Notes: generated by a model not told the origin, from the sequence alone. A stretch of 64,000 nucleotides of DNA from Parvimonas micra (GCF_021300775.1 NZ_JAJTJP010000002.1:243187-307186); one strand, 5' to 3'. Positions 32,706 to 42,688 are shown, counted from the first letter of the stretch. Made by a program: numbers and translations.

Positions 32706-33884
32706 ATGGATATAATAAAATTAGTAAAAGAAAAAGAAGAAAGAGTAATAAAAATTAGACGTGATTTACATCAAATTCCAGAGTTGGAACTAGAACTCCC
32801 TAAAACTATGGAATATATTTCAAAAGTTTTAGACGAAATAGGAGTAAAATATAAAAAGTTATTAAATGGCAATGCAATTGTAGCCCAAATTGATGGAGAA
32901 CAAGAAGGTAAATGTATCGCCATTAGAGCTGATAGTGATGCGCTTCCAGTTGTTGAAGAAACAGGACTTCCTTTTGCTTCTACAAACGGAAATATGCATG
33001 CTTGTGGACATGATGGGCATACAGCTATGGCATTAGGTGCTTGTATGATATTAAATGAAAATAAAGGCAAACTAAAAGGAACTGTAAAGATATTTTTCCA
33101 ACCGGGAGAAGAAAGTCCGGGAGGTGCATTACCTATGATTGAAGAGGGATGTATGGAAAATCCAAAAGTTGATGCGGTTATTGGACTTCATGAGGGTTGT
33201 TTAATTCCTATTGAATATGGAAAGATAGGAGTAAAGGCAGGAGCTATAATGGCTTCAGCAGACGTTTTTGAAATCTATGTAAGAGGAAAATCCTCACATG
33301 CTGCAACTCCACATCTTTCAGCTGATCCAATTGTTGTTTCATCTGAAATTGTGCTAGGACTTCAAAAGATTGTTTCAAGAGAAGTAAATCCAATTTCAAA
33401 TGCCGTTTTAACAATTGGGATAATTCAAGGTGGAACTGCTCATAATGTAATTCCAGAAACTGTTTATATTAAAGGAACAGTTAGAACTCTAGATGAAAAA
33501 GTTAGAGAGTTTATCGCAAAGAGAGTTGAAGAAATTGCAGATGGAATAGCAAAAACTTATGGATGCACTGCAGAAACAATATATCACTATATGTATCCTG
33601 TAGTAATGAATGACGAAAAATTCACTGAATTTTTTATAGAAAATACAAAAGAAATTTTAGGTGAAGATTCAGTTGAAATAATAAAAGATCCAAGTATGGG
33701 TGGAGAAGATGTTGCATACTTCTTGCAAAGAGCAAAAGGAACGTACTTTATGCTTTCAAATCCTAAAATATATAAGGAAGATACAGTTTATCCTCATCAT
33801 CATAGTAAATTTGATGTTGAAGAAAGTCTGTTCTACAAGGGAATGTCAGCTGTGTTAGCAACAGTTTTTAAATATTTAAGTTAA
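32706..33884 (+). CDS. M20-family amidohydrolase (N-acyl-amino-acid/hippurate hydrolase type)
   Basis: 392 codons from ATG 32706 with AAGGAG; the frame is open upstream to 32649, but that part overlaps the terminator and has no site. Metal and catalytic motifs are IRADSDALPV, MHACGHDGHTAMALG, FQPGEESPGGALPMIEEG and GLHEG, and the C-terminal SMGGEDVAYF completes the set. Family members hydrolyse N-acyl amino acids such as hippurate, N-acetyl-cysteine derivatives or indole conjugates. The substrate is open. Confidence 0.92.
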   Translation: MDIIKLVKEKEERVIKIRRDLHQIPELELELPKTMEYISKVLDEIGVKYKKLLNGNAIVAQIDGEQEGKCIAIRADSDALPVVEETGLPFASTNGNMHACGHDGHTAMALGACMILNENKGKLKGTVKIFFQPGEESPGGALPMIEEGCMENPKVDAVIGLHEGCLIPIEYGKIGVKAGAIMASADVFEIYVRGKSSHAATPHLSADPIVVSSEIVLGLQKIVSREVNPISNAVLTIGIIQGGTAHNVIPETVYIKGTVRTLDEKVREFIAKRVEEIADGIAKTYGCTAETIYHYMYPVVMNDEKFTEFFIENTKEILGEDSVEIIKDPSMGGEDVAYFLQRAKGTYFMLSNPKIYKEDTVYPHHHSKFDVEESLFYKGMSAVLATVFKYLS

Positions 33885-33886
33885 GA

Positions 33887-33919
33887 AAAATGGATTGTCG
33901 ATTACAGACAATCCATTTT
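33887..33919 (+). terminator. terminator of the M20 gene
   Basis: Stem AAAATGGATTGTC/GACAATCCATTTT. Confidence 0.8.
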
Positions 33920-33940
33920 GTATTCTCAAATTTATTTTTT

Positions 33941-34062
33941 TATGTATCTTCGATACATTCATTTTTTGTTTGCAACAAAAATGTGAGATTTCTCGACTTC
34001 GCTCGAAATGACGTACAAAGAAAAATCTTCGTATAATAGCTTGACGTGAATAGTAAATAATT
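33941..34062 (+). repeat. palindromic dispersed element, copy 2 (left half only)
   Basis: TATGTATCTTCGATACATT, then palindrome ATTTTT...AAAAAT, then GAGATTTCTCGACTTCGCTC with GAAATGACGTAC, and the tail TTGACGTGAATAGTAAATAA. It lacks the inverted right half seen at 16.4 and 47 kb. Confidence 0.65.
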
Positions 34063-34083
34063 TTAAAAAAATCGTTAAGTAAA

Positions 34084-34111
34084 CAAAAAATCCTCAACAT
34101 TTGTTGAGGAT
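34084..34111 (-). terminator. terminator of the malic enzyme gene
   Basis: Stem AATCCTCAACA/TGTTGAGGATT; T run on the minus strand. Confidence 0.8.
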
Positions 34112-34127
34112 TTACTTTGATTTTATT

Positions 34128-35282
34128 CTATTTAACTTTTTCTGCAACTGCTTTTGCAACTGTATCAGCTACATTTTCTTCAAAAGCAGAAACTATTACA
34201 TAATCTTCTCTAATTTTATCATCAGGAATCATATTTGCAAGACCAATTGATGCAGCTAATTTCATTTCATCAGTAATTTTCTTTGCTCTAGCTTGTAGAG
34301 CACCTTTGAAAATTCCAGGGAATGCAACTACATTGTTAATTTGGTTAGGCATATCTGATCTTCCTGTCGCAGCAACTCTTGCTCCTGCTTCTTTTGCATC
34401 AGCATAAAGAATTTCAGGTTGAGGATTAGCCATTGCGAATACAATTGCATCTTTATTCATTGAAGCTACCATTTCTTTAGTAACTAAATCTTTTTGACTT
34501 ACACCGATGAATACGTCAGCACCTACAAATGCTTCCTTCATTGTCATATCCTTTTGTTCTTTATTTGTAATTTCAGCTAATTCTTTCTTTACAAGATTAT
34601 AATTTTCTGCATGTTTTTTGTTGATTGCACCTTTTGAATCAAATGCAATTACATTTTGAACACCTAACATCATAATTAATTTTATGATTGAGTATCCAGC
34701 AGCACCAGCTCCAGAAACTACAACTTTAACATCTTTAGCTTCTTTTTTAACTAATTTTAAAGCATTGATTAAAGCAGCAGTAACAACAATTGCAGTACCG
34801 TGTTGGTCATCATGGAATACTGGAATATCAAGTTCATCAATTAATGCTCTTTCAATTTCTACACATCTTGGAGAAGAAATATCTTCAAGATTAATTCCAC
34901 CAAAAGTTGGTGCAAGAGCCTTTATAATTGCAATAATTTCCTTAGGGTCTATTGTATCTAAAACTATAGGAACAGCATTTATTCCACCGAACTTTTTAAA
35001 TAAACAGCATTTTCCTTCCATAACTGGCATAGCAGCTTCTGGACCAATATCTCCAAGACCTAAAACAGCAGTTCCGTCTGAGATAACAGCAATAGTGTTT
35101 GCTTTACTTGTATATTTATAAGCTAAAGAAGGATCTTTACTTATTTCTAAACAAGGTTGAGCAACACCAGGAGTATATGCATAAGTTAAGTCCTCAGCAT
35201 TATTTAATTCTGCTTTTAATTCAGTTGATATTTTTCCTTGCCATTGTTCGTGAAGTAACAACGCTTTTTCGTATACATTCAT
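34128..35282 (-). CDS. NAD(P)-dependent malic enzyme
   Basis: 384 codons, the short bacterial type. Landmarks are YTPGVAQPCLEISKDP, DGTAVLGLGDIGPEAAMPVMEGK, the metal-site region PVFHDDQHGTAIV near residue 155 and the Rossmann motif VVSGAGAAGYSI. It converts malate to pyruvate and carbon dioxide with reduction of NAD(P). It stands alone with a GGAG-type site. Cofactor preference cannot be decided by eye. Confidence 0.94.
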   Translation of the reverse strand: MNVYEKALLLHEQWQGKISTELKAELNNAEDLTYAYTPGVAQPCLEISKDPSLAYKYTSKANTIAVISDGTAVLGLGDIGPEAAMPVMEGKCCLFKKFGGINAVPIVLDTIDPKEIIAIIKALAPTFGGINLEDISSPRCVEIERALIDELDIPVFHDDQHGTAIVVTAALINALKLVKKEAKDVKVVVSGAGAAGYSIIKLIMMLGVQNVIAFDSKGAINKKHAENYNLVKKELAEITNKEQKDMTMKEAFVGADVFIGVSQKDLVTKEMVASMNKDAIVFAMANPQPEILYADAKEAGARVAATGRSDMPNQINNVVAFPGIFKGALQARAKKITDEMKLAASIGLANMIPDDKIREDYVIVSAFEENVADTVAKAVAEKVK

Positions 35283-35454
35283 TTTATTTCTCCTTTATGA
35301 TAAATATTCATTCGTTGTTACTATACTACAAAGATTTCTAAAAGTCAATATAATTATGAAGTCTATTATCATTAAAATTTTTAATGGATTAAATGTAAAA
35401 TTTCTGCTATTGCTTTTTAAAAATATTTACATTAAAATATAGTTGGTGATTAAA

Positions 35455-36822
35455 ATGAAAGTTAAGAAAAAATATATATGTTCAAATTGCAAAAAAGAGT
35501 CTTTGGGTTGGCAAGGAAAATGTAGTTTTTGTGGTAGCTGGGGAACTATTGAAGAAATTGAAGTTTCTGACGTAAAAAGCTCAAGTGATAAAATTGTTGC
35601 AAAGGGAAAAGTTGAAAAACTTAAAAATGTAAATGTTAATGAAAATGATAGATATATAACTGGAATAGAAGAACTTAATCGTGTTTTAGGTGGAGGAATT
35701 GTTAGAGATAGTGTAAATATTTTAACTGCTAGACCTGGCTGTGGAAAGAGTACATTGCTTTTACAGTTGTCATTAGATTTTGCAAGTAAAAATGTAAAAA
35801 CAGTCTATATCTCTGCAGAGGAAAGTTCATCTCAGATAAAATCAAGAGCAAATAGAATTGTAAAAGAAATTCCTGAAAATATATGGATTCAATCAACACA
35901 AAGTATGGATGAAGCTTTAAATTCAATTGATGAAGTTGATGCTGATATTGTTATCTTAGATAGTATTCAAACAGTTATGTTAAGCTCAATTCCTTCAAGA
36001 GCAGGTTCTCCAACTCAAACAGTCGAATGTATAAATGAGTTAGTTAGACTTGCAAAAAACGCTAAAAAGCCAAGAGCAGTATTTATTGTTTGTCATATGA
36101 CAAAACAGGATGAAATGGCAGGACTTAGGACTTTAGAGCATATGGTTGATTCTGTATTGCTTTTAGAAGGAGAGTCAGATGAAAGCCTTAGAACTCTTAC
36201 AAGTACAAAAAATAGATTTGGAAGAACTGGAGAAATAGGACTTTTCAAAATGGAAGAATACGGACTTTTAGAAATTAAAAATCCATCAGAATTTTTTGTA
36301 ACTCAAAGAGAAAAAGACATCTGTGGAAGTGTCTTATCCGTTGTGAAAGAGGGAAGTAGAATGCTTGTGGTTGAAGTTGAAAGCTTAGTTTCACAATCAT
36401 TCACGAATTATCCTGCAAGAATAGGAGACAGTCTAAAAAAAGATCAACTTAATACATTACTTTCTATCTTAGAAGAAAGAGCAGGATTTAATCTATACAA
36501 TAAAAATGTAATATTAAAGACTACTGGAGGCTTGAAGATATCGGAACAATCTGTAAATTTAGCAGTTATAATTTCTGTGGCATCTTCAATTTTAAATAAG
36601 GCAGTTCCAAGAGATACAGTATTTATTGCAGAAGTTGGACTTACTGGAGAGCTTAAAAAAGTTCCAAATTTAAGTGAAAGACTAATAGAACTTGACAGAA
36701 TGGGCTACAAAAAAGTATATATTTCTAATGATATAGTGGATACTAAGAACTTAAAGACATTGAAAGTTGAAAAATCCAAAACTCTAAAAGAAGTTATCGA
36801 CAAAGTTTTTAAAAATACTTAA
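35455..36822 (+). CDS. radA: DNA repair protein RadA
   Basis: 455 codons from ATG 35455; an in-frame TTG at 35443 lacks a ribosome-binding site. The zinc finger CSNCKKES...CSFCGSW is at residues ~9-29, Walker A ARPGCGKST near 90, the RadA-specific KNRFGRTGEIG near 250 and the Lon-like C-terminal domain starts after ~285. RadA is a RecA-like helicase that drives branch migration in recombination. Confidence 0.96.
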   Translation: MKVKKKYICSNCKKESLGWQGKCSFCGSWGTIEEIEVSDVKSSSDKIVAKGKVEKLKNVNVNENDRYITGIEELNRVLGGGIVRDSVNILTARPGCGKSTLLLQLSLDFASKNVKTVYISAEESSSQIKSRANRIVKEIPENIWIQSTQSMDEALNSIDEVDADIVILDSIQTVMLSSIPSRAGSPTQTVECINELVRLAKNAKKPRAVFIVCHMTKQDEMAGLRTLEHMVDSVLLLEGESDESLRTLTSTKNRFGRTGEIGLFKMEEYGLLEIKNPSEFFVTQREKDICGSVLSVVKEGSRMLVVEVESLVSQSFTNYPARIGDSLKKDQLNTLLSILEERAGFNLYNKNVILKTTGGLKISEQSVNLAVIISVASSILNKAVPRDTVFIAEVGLTGELKKVPNLSERLIELDRMGYKKVYISNDIVDTKNLKTLKVEKSKTLKEVIDKVFKNT

Positions 36823-36827
36823 AAAGA

Positions 36828-36868
36828 AAAGGTTGTGTTTTTGGGTTCAGCTCATTTACACAACCTTT
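36828..36868. terminator. terminator between convergent genes
   Basis: Stem AAAGGTTGTG/CACAACCTTT around a 21-base loop; it overlaps the last bases of the convergent gene. Confidence 0.65.
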
Positions 36869-37412
36869 ATATATTTGTATTAACATAATCATTAATCTTT
36901 GAAATTCTAGTTTCATTTACAAATATGTTTTTTTCATTCAATTTTTCTAAAATTTTCTCATTCATAGAATGGAATATTGCAAATTCAACATCTTTTACAA
37001 CTATCTCAAAAAGAGAACTATTAAGTCTTTTAGAATTCATATCTATAAAATATGCTTCTGACGAATCCTTATCTAAAAAATCAATCATCCTAAAAAGATA
37101 TTTATCCTTTTCAGCATAATAATTATTTGACTTCATAAGATTTTCATTATATTTCTTTTGCTTTTTTTTATTATTTGAATATAATTGAGATTTTTGTTTA
37201 AAAAACTTCGCTAAAATGTTGTAATATTGGTAATTATACATTCCTTCTTCCAATGAAGATATATTTAAAAGTGGTTTCATATTTAAATTTTGTATTAACT
37301 CATAATTTTTTTCTAAAAAGGCAATTTTATCTATCTTTCCTTGTGAAAGCTCAGAAATTAAATCATTTCTCTTTTTGAAAAAAACTTCTAATTGTTTAGT
37401 TGGAATATTCAT
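36867..37412 (-). CDS. hypothetical protein, possibly DUF6648-like
   Basis: 181 codons from ATG 37412 (MNIPTKQLEVFFKKRNDLI). The protein is Lys/Asn-rich and mostly helical, with no signal or membrane segment. The start FFKKRNDLISELSQGKI...FLEKNYELI recalls a small clostridial family (DUF6648), but this is from memory and unsure. The ATG lies four bases after the T run of the upstream terminator and has no ribosome-binding site; a start five codons upstream would fall inside the terminator. Translation may thus be weak or leaderless. Confidence 0.55.
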   Translation of the reverse strand: MNIPTKQLEVFFKKRNDLISELSQGKIDKIAFLEKNYELIQNLNMKPLLNISSLEEGMYNYQYYNILAKFFKQKSQLYSNNKKKQKKYNENLMKSNNYYAEKDKYLFRMIDFLDKDSSEAYFIDMNSKRLNSSLFEIVVKDVEFAIFHSMNEKILEKLNEKNIFVNETRISKINDYVNTNI

Positions 37413-37415
37413 ATC

Positions 37416-37443
37416 AAAAAAAAGCATCCTAACGATGCTTTTT
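37416..37443 (-). terminator. terminator of the P-loop gene
   Basis: Stem AAAAAGCATC/GATGCTTTTT; on the minus strand the T run ends just before the ATG of the next gene. Confidence 0.8.
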
Positions 37444-37447
37444 AAAT

Positions 37448-37873
37448 CTAGTCAACCTTTAATTCTACGCAAGTTGCTTGACCACCTTCACAAAGTTGAT
37501 CTTTAGGAATATTAACTCCCATGTAAACTTCTAGTTTGTGATCTTCACAAAGTGCATCGACTTCTTTCTTAAATTTACAAAGCTTATCGCTGTCAAGTTC
37601 AATTATTGAATAGATACCATCGATGTAAATTTTTTCCACATCATAATCTCTTGAAACTATACCGAAAATAAATCCATATAATTTATCAAGAGTATCTATA
37701 CCGTATTCTTTAGCGTTTGTTAATCTAACACTGTGGTCTAAGCTAAAAATATGAGAATCATCTGTATCAATAAAATTGATATTTCCATTTCCTTTTCTCA
37801 CTTCTTCATTAGCTTTATCTATTAACCATTTAGTCTTTCCTGCTCCTGATGGACCAAGTACAAAATTTAACAT
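37448..37873 (-). CDS. small P-loop nucleotide-binding protein
   Basis: 141 codons from ATG 37873, after AAGGGGTGG. Walker A GPSGAGKTKW lies at residues ~7-16, with a possible Walker B KIYIDGIYSI near 84. The size and glycine-rich loop fit a reduced ATPase or kinase-like fold. No family is identified. Cysteines in the C-terminal part (CKFKKEVDALC, LCEGGQATC) are notable. It may be co-transcribed with the following hypothetical gene only by readthrough. Confidence 0.65.
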   Translation of the reverse strand: MLNFVLGPSGAGKTKWLIDKANEEVRKGNGNINFIDTDDSHIFSLDHSVRLTNAKEYGIDTLDKLYGFIFGIVSRDYDVEKIYIDGIYSIIELDSDKLCKFKKEVDALCEDHKLEVYMGVNIPKDQLCEGGQATCVELKVD

Positions 37874-38030
37874 ATAAACCACCCCTTAATTGTTTTTTCT
37901 CATTATACCATTTTAATATAAATAATACAAGTGTTTTATTTATAAAAAAACATTATAGAAATACTTGAAAATTAAATATTTTTATTTAAATTTTGAAATA
38001 TTCTTGAAAACGATATTAAAAATATATTTC

Positions 38031-38059
38031 TTGATTTTTTTCGGGTTTTGTGCTAAAGT
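38031..38059 (+). promoter_or_regulatory. promoter of the ABC exporter operon
   Basis: TTGATT, 17 nt, TAAAGT with an upstream TGC (extended -10). Confidence 0.55.
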
Positions 38060-38119
38060 AAAATAAGGTAAGTTTGAATTTTTTTAAATTTTAAAATATA
38101 TACAAAAGAGGAGGATATT

Positions 38120-38824
38120 ATGGCTTTTGTTGAGTTTAAAAATGTGTATAAAAAATATAATGAAGGAAAAAGCTCAGAGATAGTTGCGAATAGAGATGTC
38201 TCTTTTGAAATCGAGCATGGAGAATTCTGTGTAATAGTTGGACCTTCTGGGGCAGGAAAATCAACAATCCTAAATATCTTAGGTGGAATGGATAATGCTA
38301 CAAGTGGAGAAATCTTTATAGATGGAAAAGATATTTGTAAATTTAATAAAAGAGAATTAAATGATTACAGAAGATATGATGTAGGTTTTGTTTTCCAATT
38401 TTACAATCTTATACCAAATTTAACGGTATTAGAAAATGTAGAACTAGCAGGACAAATCGTAAAGGAAAGTTTAAATCCTGCAGGAGTTCTAGAGTCTGTT
38501 GAATTATCACATAGATTAAATAATTTTCCAAGTCAATTATCCGGTGGAGAACAACAAAGAGTTGCAATAGCAAGAGCTCTATGTAAAAATCCTAAATTGC
38601 TTCTATGTGATGAGCCTACTGGAGCTTTAGATTATAATACGGGAAAGAGAATATTAGAGCTTTTACATCAAAGATGTAAAAAGACAAATACGACTGTAAT
38701 TTTAATTACTCATAATATGGCAATTGCACCAATGGCAGACAGAGTTATTGAAATTAACGATAGTACAGTAAAGAAAGTGGTTTTAAATAAGAATCCGAAG
38801 AACATAAAAGAAATAGAGTGGTAG
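38120..38824 (+). CDS. ABC transporter ATP-binding protein (MacB/LolD type)
   Basis: 234 codons, GAGGAGG before the ATG. Walker [10 protein letters not shown] near residue 39, Q-loop [14 protein letters not shown], signature [15 protein letters not shown] and Walker [13 protein letters not shown] mark it as the MacB/LolD class, which partners with FtsX-like permeases. One base separates its stop from the next gene, the 1073-residue permease. The pair probably forms a type VII (mechanotransmission) exporter. Confidence 0.94.
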   Translation: MAFVEFKNVYKKYNEGKSSEIVANRDVSFEIEHGEFCVIVGPSGAGKSTILNILGGMDNATSGEIFIDGKDICKFNKRELNDYRRYDVGFVFQFYNLIPNLTVLENVELAGQIVKESLNPAGVLESVELSHRLNNFPSQLSGGEQQRVAIARALCKNPKLLLCDEPTGALDYNTGKRILELLHQRCKKTNTTVILITHNMAIAPMADRVIEINDSTVKKVVLNKNPKNIKEIEW

Positions 38825-38825
38825 T

Positions 38826-41800
38826 ATGAAAAAATCATTGTTTAAAAATTTTTACAGAACAATTTTTAGAACATTTCCGAAATTTTTATCTATTGTATTT
38901 ATGATAGGTCTTGGAGTAATGGTTTTTGTAGGACTAAAAATAACTCCACATATCATGAGAAGAAGCGTTGATAAACACATCAAAGAAGGTAATTTATACG
39001 ACTTTAAAATCTCTTCAAATTTTGGCTTATTAAAAGAGGATTTAAGTATAATTTCAAGTTTAGAAAATCTAAAAGATGTTGAATTTGGTTATACAATCTC
39101 TCTTAAAGATGAGAATAAAGCGATAGATTTTACAGTTGAAAATAAGCCTGAAAAAATTAGTACAGTTCAAGTAATTGAAGGCTCTGACATTGAAACTGAT
39201 ACTGACATCTTGTTGGACGAAAGGCTTAGAGATACTTATAAAATCGGAGATGAAATTTACTTTAAAGATGTTGAAAAATTTGGAGTCTTTAAAGATGAAG
39301 TAAAAAAATTAAAACAAAATAAATTTACCGTTAAAGGCTTTATCAAAAGTCCAGAAGTTTTATCAGTATTATTATCTGGAACTACTGAAAGCGGATATTT
39401 AGCTATGATTTCAAAAAATACTTTTGATTTTAGCTATTTTTCTCATGCAAAGATTACTTTCACAGATTTAAACGACTTGGATAAGAATAGCAAAAAGTTT
39501 GAACAAGTCCAAAACGAGAAAAAACAGATGCTACAAAATCTTTTCAAGAATAGATCAGTTGAAGTGTACAATCTTATCTATGCACAAAAAAAAGAAATTT
39601 TAGATGATAGCAAAGAAGAGGTAAATAAAAATCAATTAGACATAAACTCAAATGAAAGAAAATTACAACAAAATTTAGAAAAACTACAAAATGGACAAAA
39701 AGATATAAGAAGAGCTTTTGCAGACTTAAGTTATCAAAAGAGCCTTTTTGTAAATCAAATAGAGAACAATAGAGTAAAACTTGGATTAGCATTAAATGAA
39801 TTATTTGAAAAAAGAGCTGAAGTTACAAAAAATAAAATAGAATTAAGTGACAAAAGTAAAACTCTATTAAAAAGTAAAGAGGAATTAGAAAAGTCAAAGT
39901 TGGAAGTTGAAGCGTCAATTGGAACTGTAAAAGAAACACTAAGCGCTCTTGAAAACAGCTATTCTCAAAATTTAATAGAAGCTGAAGAATACAATACAAA
40001 AAAAGCTGAAATAGAAAGTAAATTAGCTGAATTAAATAAGAATTTAGAATTAATTCAAGGTAATTTAACAACAGTTGAAACAAATCAAACAACTGTTTCA
40101 ACAGCTTTAAGCGAAATAGAAAAAGCTGAAGAAAAATTGAATTCAGAAATTACAAATATAGAAGCTAAAAAATCTGACTTAGAAAAGCAAACAGAAATTG
40201 GACTTAGTAAATTTGACGAATACTATTCAAAATTAGTTGAAAAAAGGGCAGAAGTTGAAGCAAATAACTTAAAGTTGAATAAAGGAAAAGAAGACTTGCA
40301 AGATGCTAAAGAAAAAATTCTTGATGCAACAAGCAAAATCTCAGATGGTGATGAAATCCTATCAAAACTTATTGAACCAACTTATAGTATTGAAGATGGG
40401 TATAGTGCATCTTCAACTTCAAAAGTTTATTTTGCAGCAAAGGGAATTTACGGAGTTTCAAATGTATTCTCACTTTTCTTCTATTTCATTGCACTTCTAG
40501 TTTCTCTTACAACTATGACAAGAATGGTTGACGAAAATAGAGTACAGATTGGAACATTGAAATCCTTAGGATATAGTAATATTGATATTGCAAAACAATA
40601 TTTCTACTATGGACTATTGGCAAGTTTAATTGGTGGTGCTGTGGGAACTGTTTTAGGCTTTAAAATAATATCTCCTTTAGTTTACGGAGCTTATTTAAAA
40701 GCGCTAATAATCACAAAAGTATTTGACAATTACTATCCTACAATTGTAATTACAGGAATATTAATAGCGATAATCTGTACAGCTTTTGTATCCTATGTAA
40801 CTTGCATACGAAGTTTAAAAGAAAAAATTTCATCCTTAATGAGAGCAAAAACTCCAAAATCTGGAAATTCTGTTTTCCTTGAAAGAGTACCATATATTTG
40901 GAAAGAACTTTCATTCTTACAAAAAGCTACATTGAGAAATGTTTTTAGATATAAACTAAGACTTACAATGACAATAATTGGTGTAATGGGATGTATGGGA
41001 CTTTTAGTACTTGGATTTGGAATAAAGGACAGCCTTGATGGGGTTTCTGATTTACAATACTCAAAATATACAAAATTTAGCGCAACAATTATATATAATC
41101 CAATGGCTTTAGACAAAGACTTGGATAAGTTTAACGAAGAAATAAAGTCAAATCAAGACATAAAAGAAAGCTTTGATATTGCGACAACAACAGTAAATAT
41201 AAAAGCAGAAAAAAGTTTTGACGAAAAAATAACTGTATTCACAACTGATACAATAAACGAATTTTCAAAATATTTTGGACTTTATGACGGAGAGAAAAAA
41301 ATTGAAACACTTGAAGACGGAATCTATATAAATAGAAAATTAGCCGAAAAGTTTTCACTTTCAGTTGGAGATACAATAACCTTTATAAATAACAACAAAG
41401 AATACAAAGGAGCAATAGCTGGAATCTTTGAAAACCATGTTGGTAACTTCTTTGTAATGAACGAAAAAACTTATGAACAAACATTTTTCAAAAAGCCAGT
41501 AAAAAATACAAAACTACTATTACTAAATGACGGAAGTAAAGAAAATGTCGACAAAGTAATACACGAACTCGAAAAAAATTCCGTTGCAGTAAAAGGAATA
41601 AGCATATACTCAATAAAAAAAGCAATTGACGATGCATCATACAGTGTAAACTCAATTATCTTGCTAATCGTAATTTGCTCAGCATTCCTATCAATCGTAG
41701 TTTTATACAATCTAAGCAATATAAATATCTCTGAAAGAAAAAGAGAAATTGCAACACTAAAAGTTTTAGGATTCTATCCGAGAGAAATAGACAAATATAT

Positions 41801-42047
41801 TTACAAAGAAACAGTAATCCTAACAATGATTGGAATAACTTTGGGAATCTTTGTAGGCCATAGCTTACACATAAATATAATGGAACAACTAGCCATGGAC
41901 TCAATCAGATTTTTCAACAAAGTAAAACTAATAAGCTACATTTACTCAGCACTAATAACACTATTTTTCACATTTATAGTGTACTTTGTAGTAAAAATAA
42001 TGCTTAAAAAAGTTCCAATGATAGAATCGTTAAAAGATATTGAATAA
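38826..42047 (+). CDS. FtsX-type ABC transporter permease with long coiled coil
   Basis: 1073 codons. One N-terminal helix (~15-37) is followed by an external domain and a long Lys/Glu/Gln/Leu coiled coil at about residues 255-510. Three helices of a first FtsX domain come at ~545-660 (MTRMVDENRVQIGTLKSLGYS), a fourth helix at ~714-735, a second external domain, and the last three helices at ~945-1065 (ERKREIATLKVLGFYPREI). This is the two-FtsX-domain plan of MacB-superfamily permeases. The coiled coil probably forms an external stalk. Cargo unknown; peptide or lipoprotein handling is a common role. Confidence 0.88.
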   Translation: MKKSLFKNFYRTIFRTFPKFLSIVFMIGLGVMVFVGLKITPHIMRRSVDKHIKEGNLYDFKISSNFGLLKEDLSIISSLENLKDVEFGYTISLKDENKAIDFTVENKPEKISTVQVIEGSDIETDTDILLDERLRDTYKIGDEIYFKDVEKFGVFKDEVKKLKQNKFTVKGFIKSPEVLSVLLSGTTESGYLAMISKNTFDFSYFSHAKITFTDLNDLDKNSKKFEQVQNEKKQMLQNLFKNRSVEVYNLIYAQKKEILDDSKEEVNKNQLDINSNERKLQQNLEKLQNGQKDIRRAFADLSYQKSLFVNQIENNRVKLGLALNELFEKRAEVTKNKIELSDKSKTLLKSKEELEKSKLEVEASIGTVKETLSALENSYSQNLIEAEEYNTKKAEIESKLAELNKNLELIQGNLTTVETNQTTVSTALSEIEKAEEKLNSEITNIEAKKSDLEKQTEIGLSKFDEYYSKLVEKRAEVEANNLKLNKGKEDLQDAKEKILDATSKISDGDEILSKLIEPTYSIEDGYSASSTSKVYFAAKGIYGVSNVFSLFFYFIALLVSLTTMTRMVDENRVQIGTLKSLGYSNIDIAKQYFYYGLLASLIGGAVGTVLGFKIISPLVYGAYLKALIITKVFDNYYPTIVITGILIAIICTAFVSYVTCIRSLKEKISSLMRAKTPKSGNSVFLERVPYIWKELSFLQKATLRNVFRYKLRLTMTIIGVMGCMGLLVLGFGIKDSLDGVSDLQYSKYTKFSATIIYNPMALDKDLDKFNEEIKSNQDIKESFDIATTTVNIKAEKSFDEKITVFTTDTINEFSKYFGLYDGEKKIETLEDGIYINRKLAEKFSLSVGDTITFINNNKEYKGAIAGIFENHVGNFFVMNEKTYEQTFFKKPVKNTKLLLLNDGSKENVDKVIHELEKNSVAVKGISIYSIKKAIDDASYSVNSIILLIVICSAFLSIVVLYNLSNINISERKREIATLKVLGFYPREIDKYIYKETVILTMIGITLGIFVGHSLHINIMEQLAMDSIRFFNKVKLISYIYSALITLFFTFIVYFVVKIMLKKVPMIESLKDIE

Positions 42048-42064
42048 AAACTGGAGTTATAATC

Positions 42065-42538
42065 TTGGAACATATTTTAGATATAGAGACAAAAAGGTGT
42101 AGGATAAGACAATTTAAAAACTCGGATGCAGATGAATTATATCTGATATTAAGTAACTCTAAAGTAATGGAATACATTGAAGAGCCTTTCACTTTAGAAA
42201 GTACAAAAGAATTTTTAAACAAAAACGCTCTGTCTTATCCTCCACGAGTATTTGCCTTAGAATATAAAGAAAATAAAAAACTAATAGGACATGTTATTTT
42301 TCACGAATACGATAAAGAAAATTACGAAATAGGCTTTATCTTAAATCAAAACTATTGGGGACAAGGCATAGCAGACGAAGTAACAAAATCATTAATTGAC
42401 TATGCAAAAACTAAAAATATCCATTCACTCATTATCGAATGTGATAAAAGACAATTAGCAACACAAAAAATTGCAACAAACAACAATTTTAAGCTAATAA
42501 GTAGTGAGGATTTGTTGGTTTATGAATTGGTTTTGTAA
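42065..42538 (+). CDS. GNAT-family N-acetyltransferase
   Basis: 157 codons starting at TTG, nine bases after GGAG; no ATG fits. The RimJ/RimL-like start DIETKRCRIRQFKNSDADELY, the acetyl-CoA region YEIGFILNQNYWGQGIADEVTKSLIDYA and the end LIIECDKRQLATQKIA define the fold. The target (ribosomal protein, antibiotic or small amine) is unknown. A broken relative of its last third lies at 10138-10281. The 150 bp after it encode nothing convincing. Confidence 0.88.
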   Translation: MEHILDIETKRCRIRQFKNSDADELYLILSNSKVMEYIEEPFTLESTKEFLNKNALSYPPRVFALEYKENKKLIGHVIFHEYDKENYEIGFILNQNYWGQGIADEVTKSLIDYAKTKNIHSLIIECDKRQLATQKIATNNNFKLISSEDLLVYELVL

Positions 42539-42688
42539 AAATTTTAGTAAACATATGATGATATAATCAGTATAGTTGATAAAGAAGTAATAGGATACGA
42601 TAAACTATTAGATCAAGTAATAAAAAAATTGATTTGGGAATAATTGTAAAAAAACATTGTCTATCAAAACAAATAATGGTGGTGTGTA

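Noticed and set aside
33876..34100. Minus-strand frame encoding HFERSREISHF-type peptide (also at 16616-16798 and 46885-47094)
   Set aside because: It is read from palindromic element copies; such peptides are known repeat artefacts, with no ribosome-binding site or conserved domain.
42550..42645. Short coding-like stretch (VDKEVIGYDKLLDQVIKKLIWE)
   Set aside because: No start, no ribosome-binding site and too short to identify; could be a gene scrap, but evidence is insufficient.
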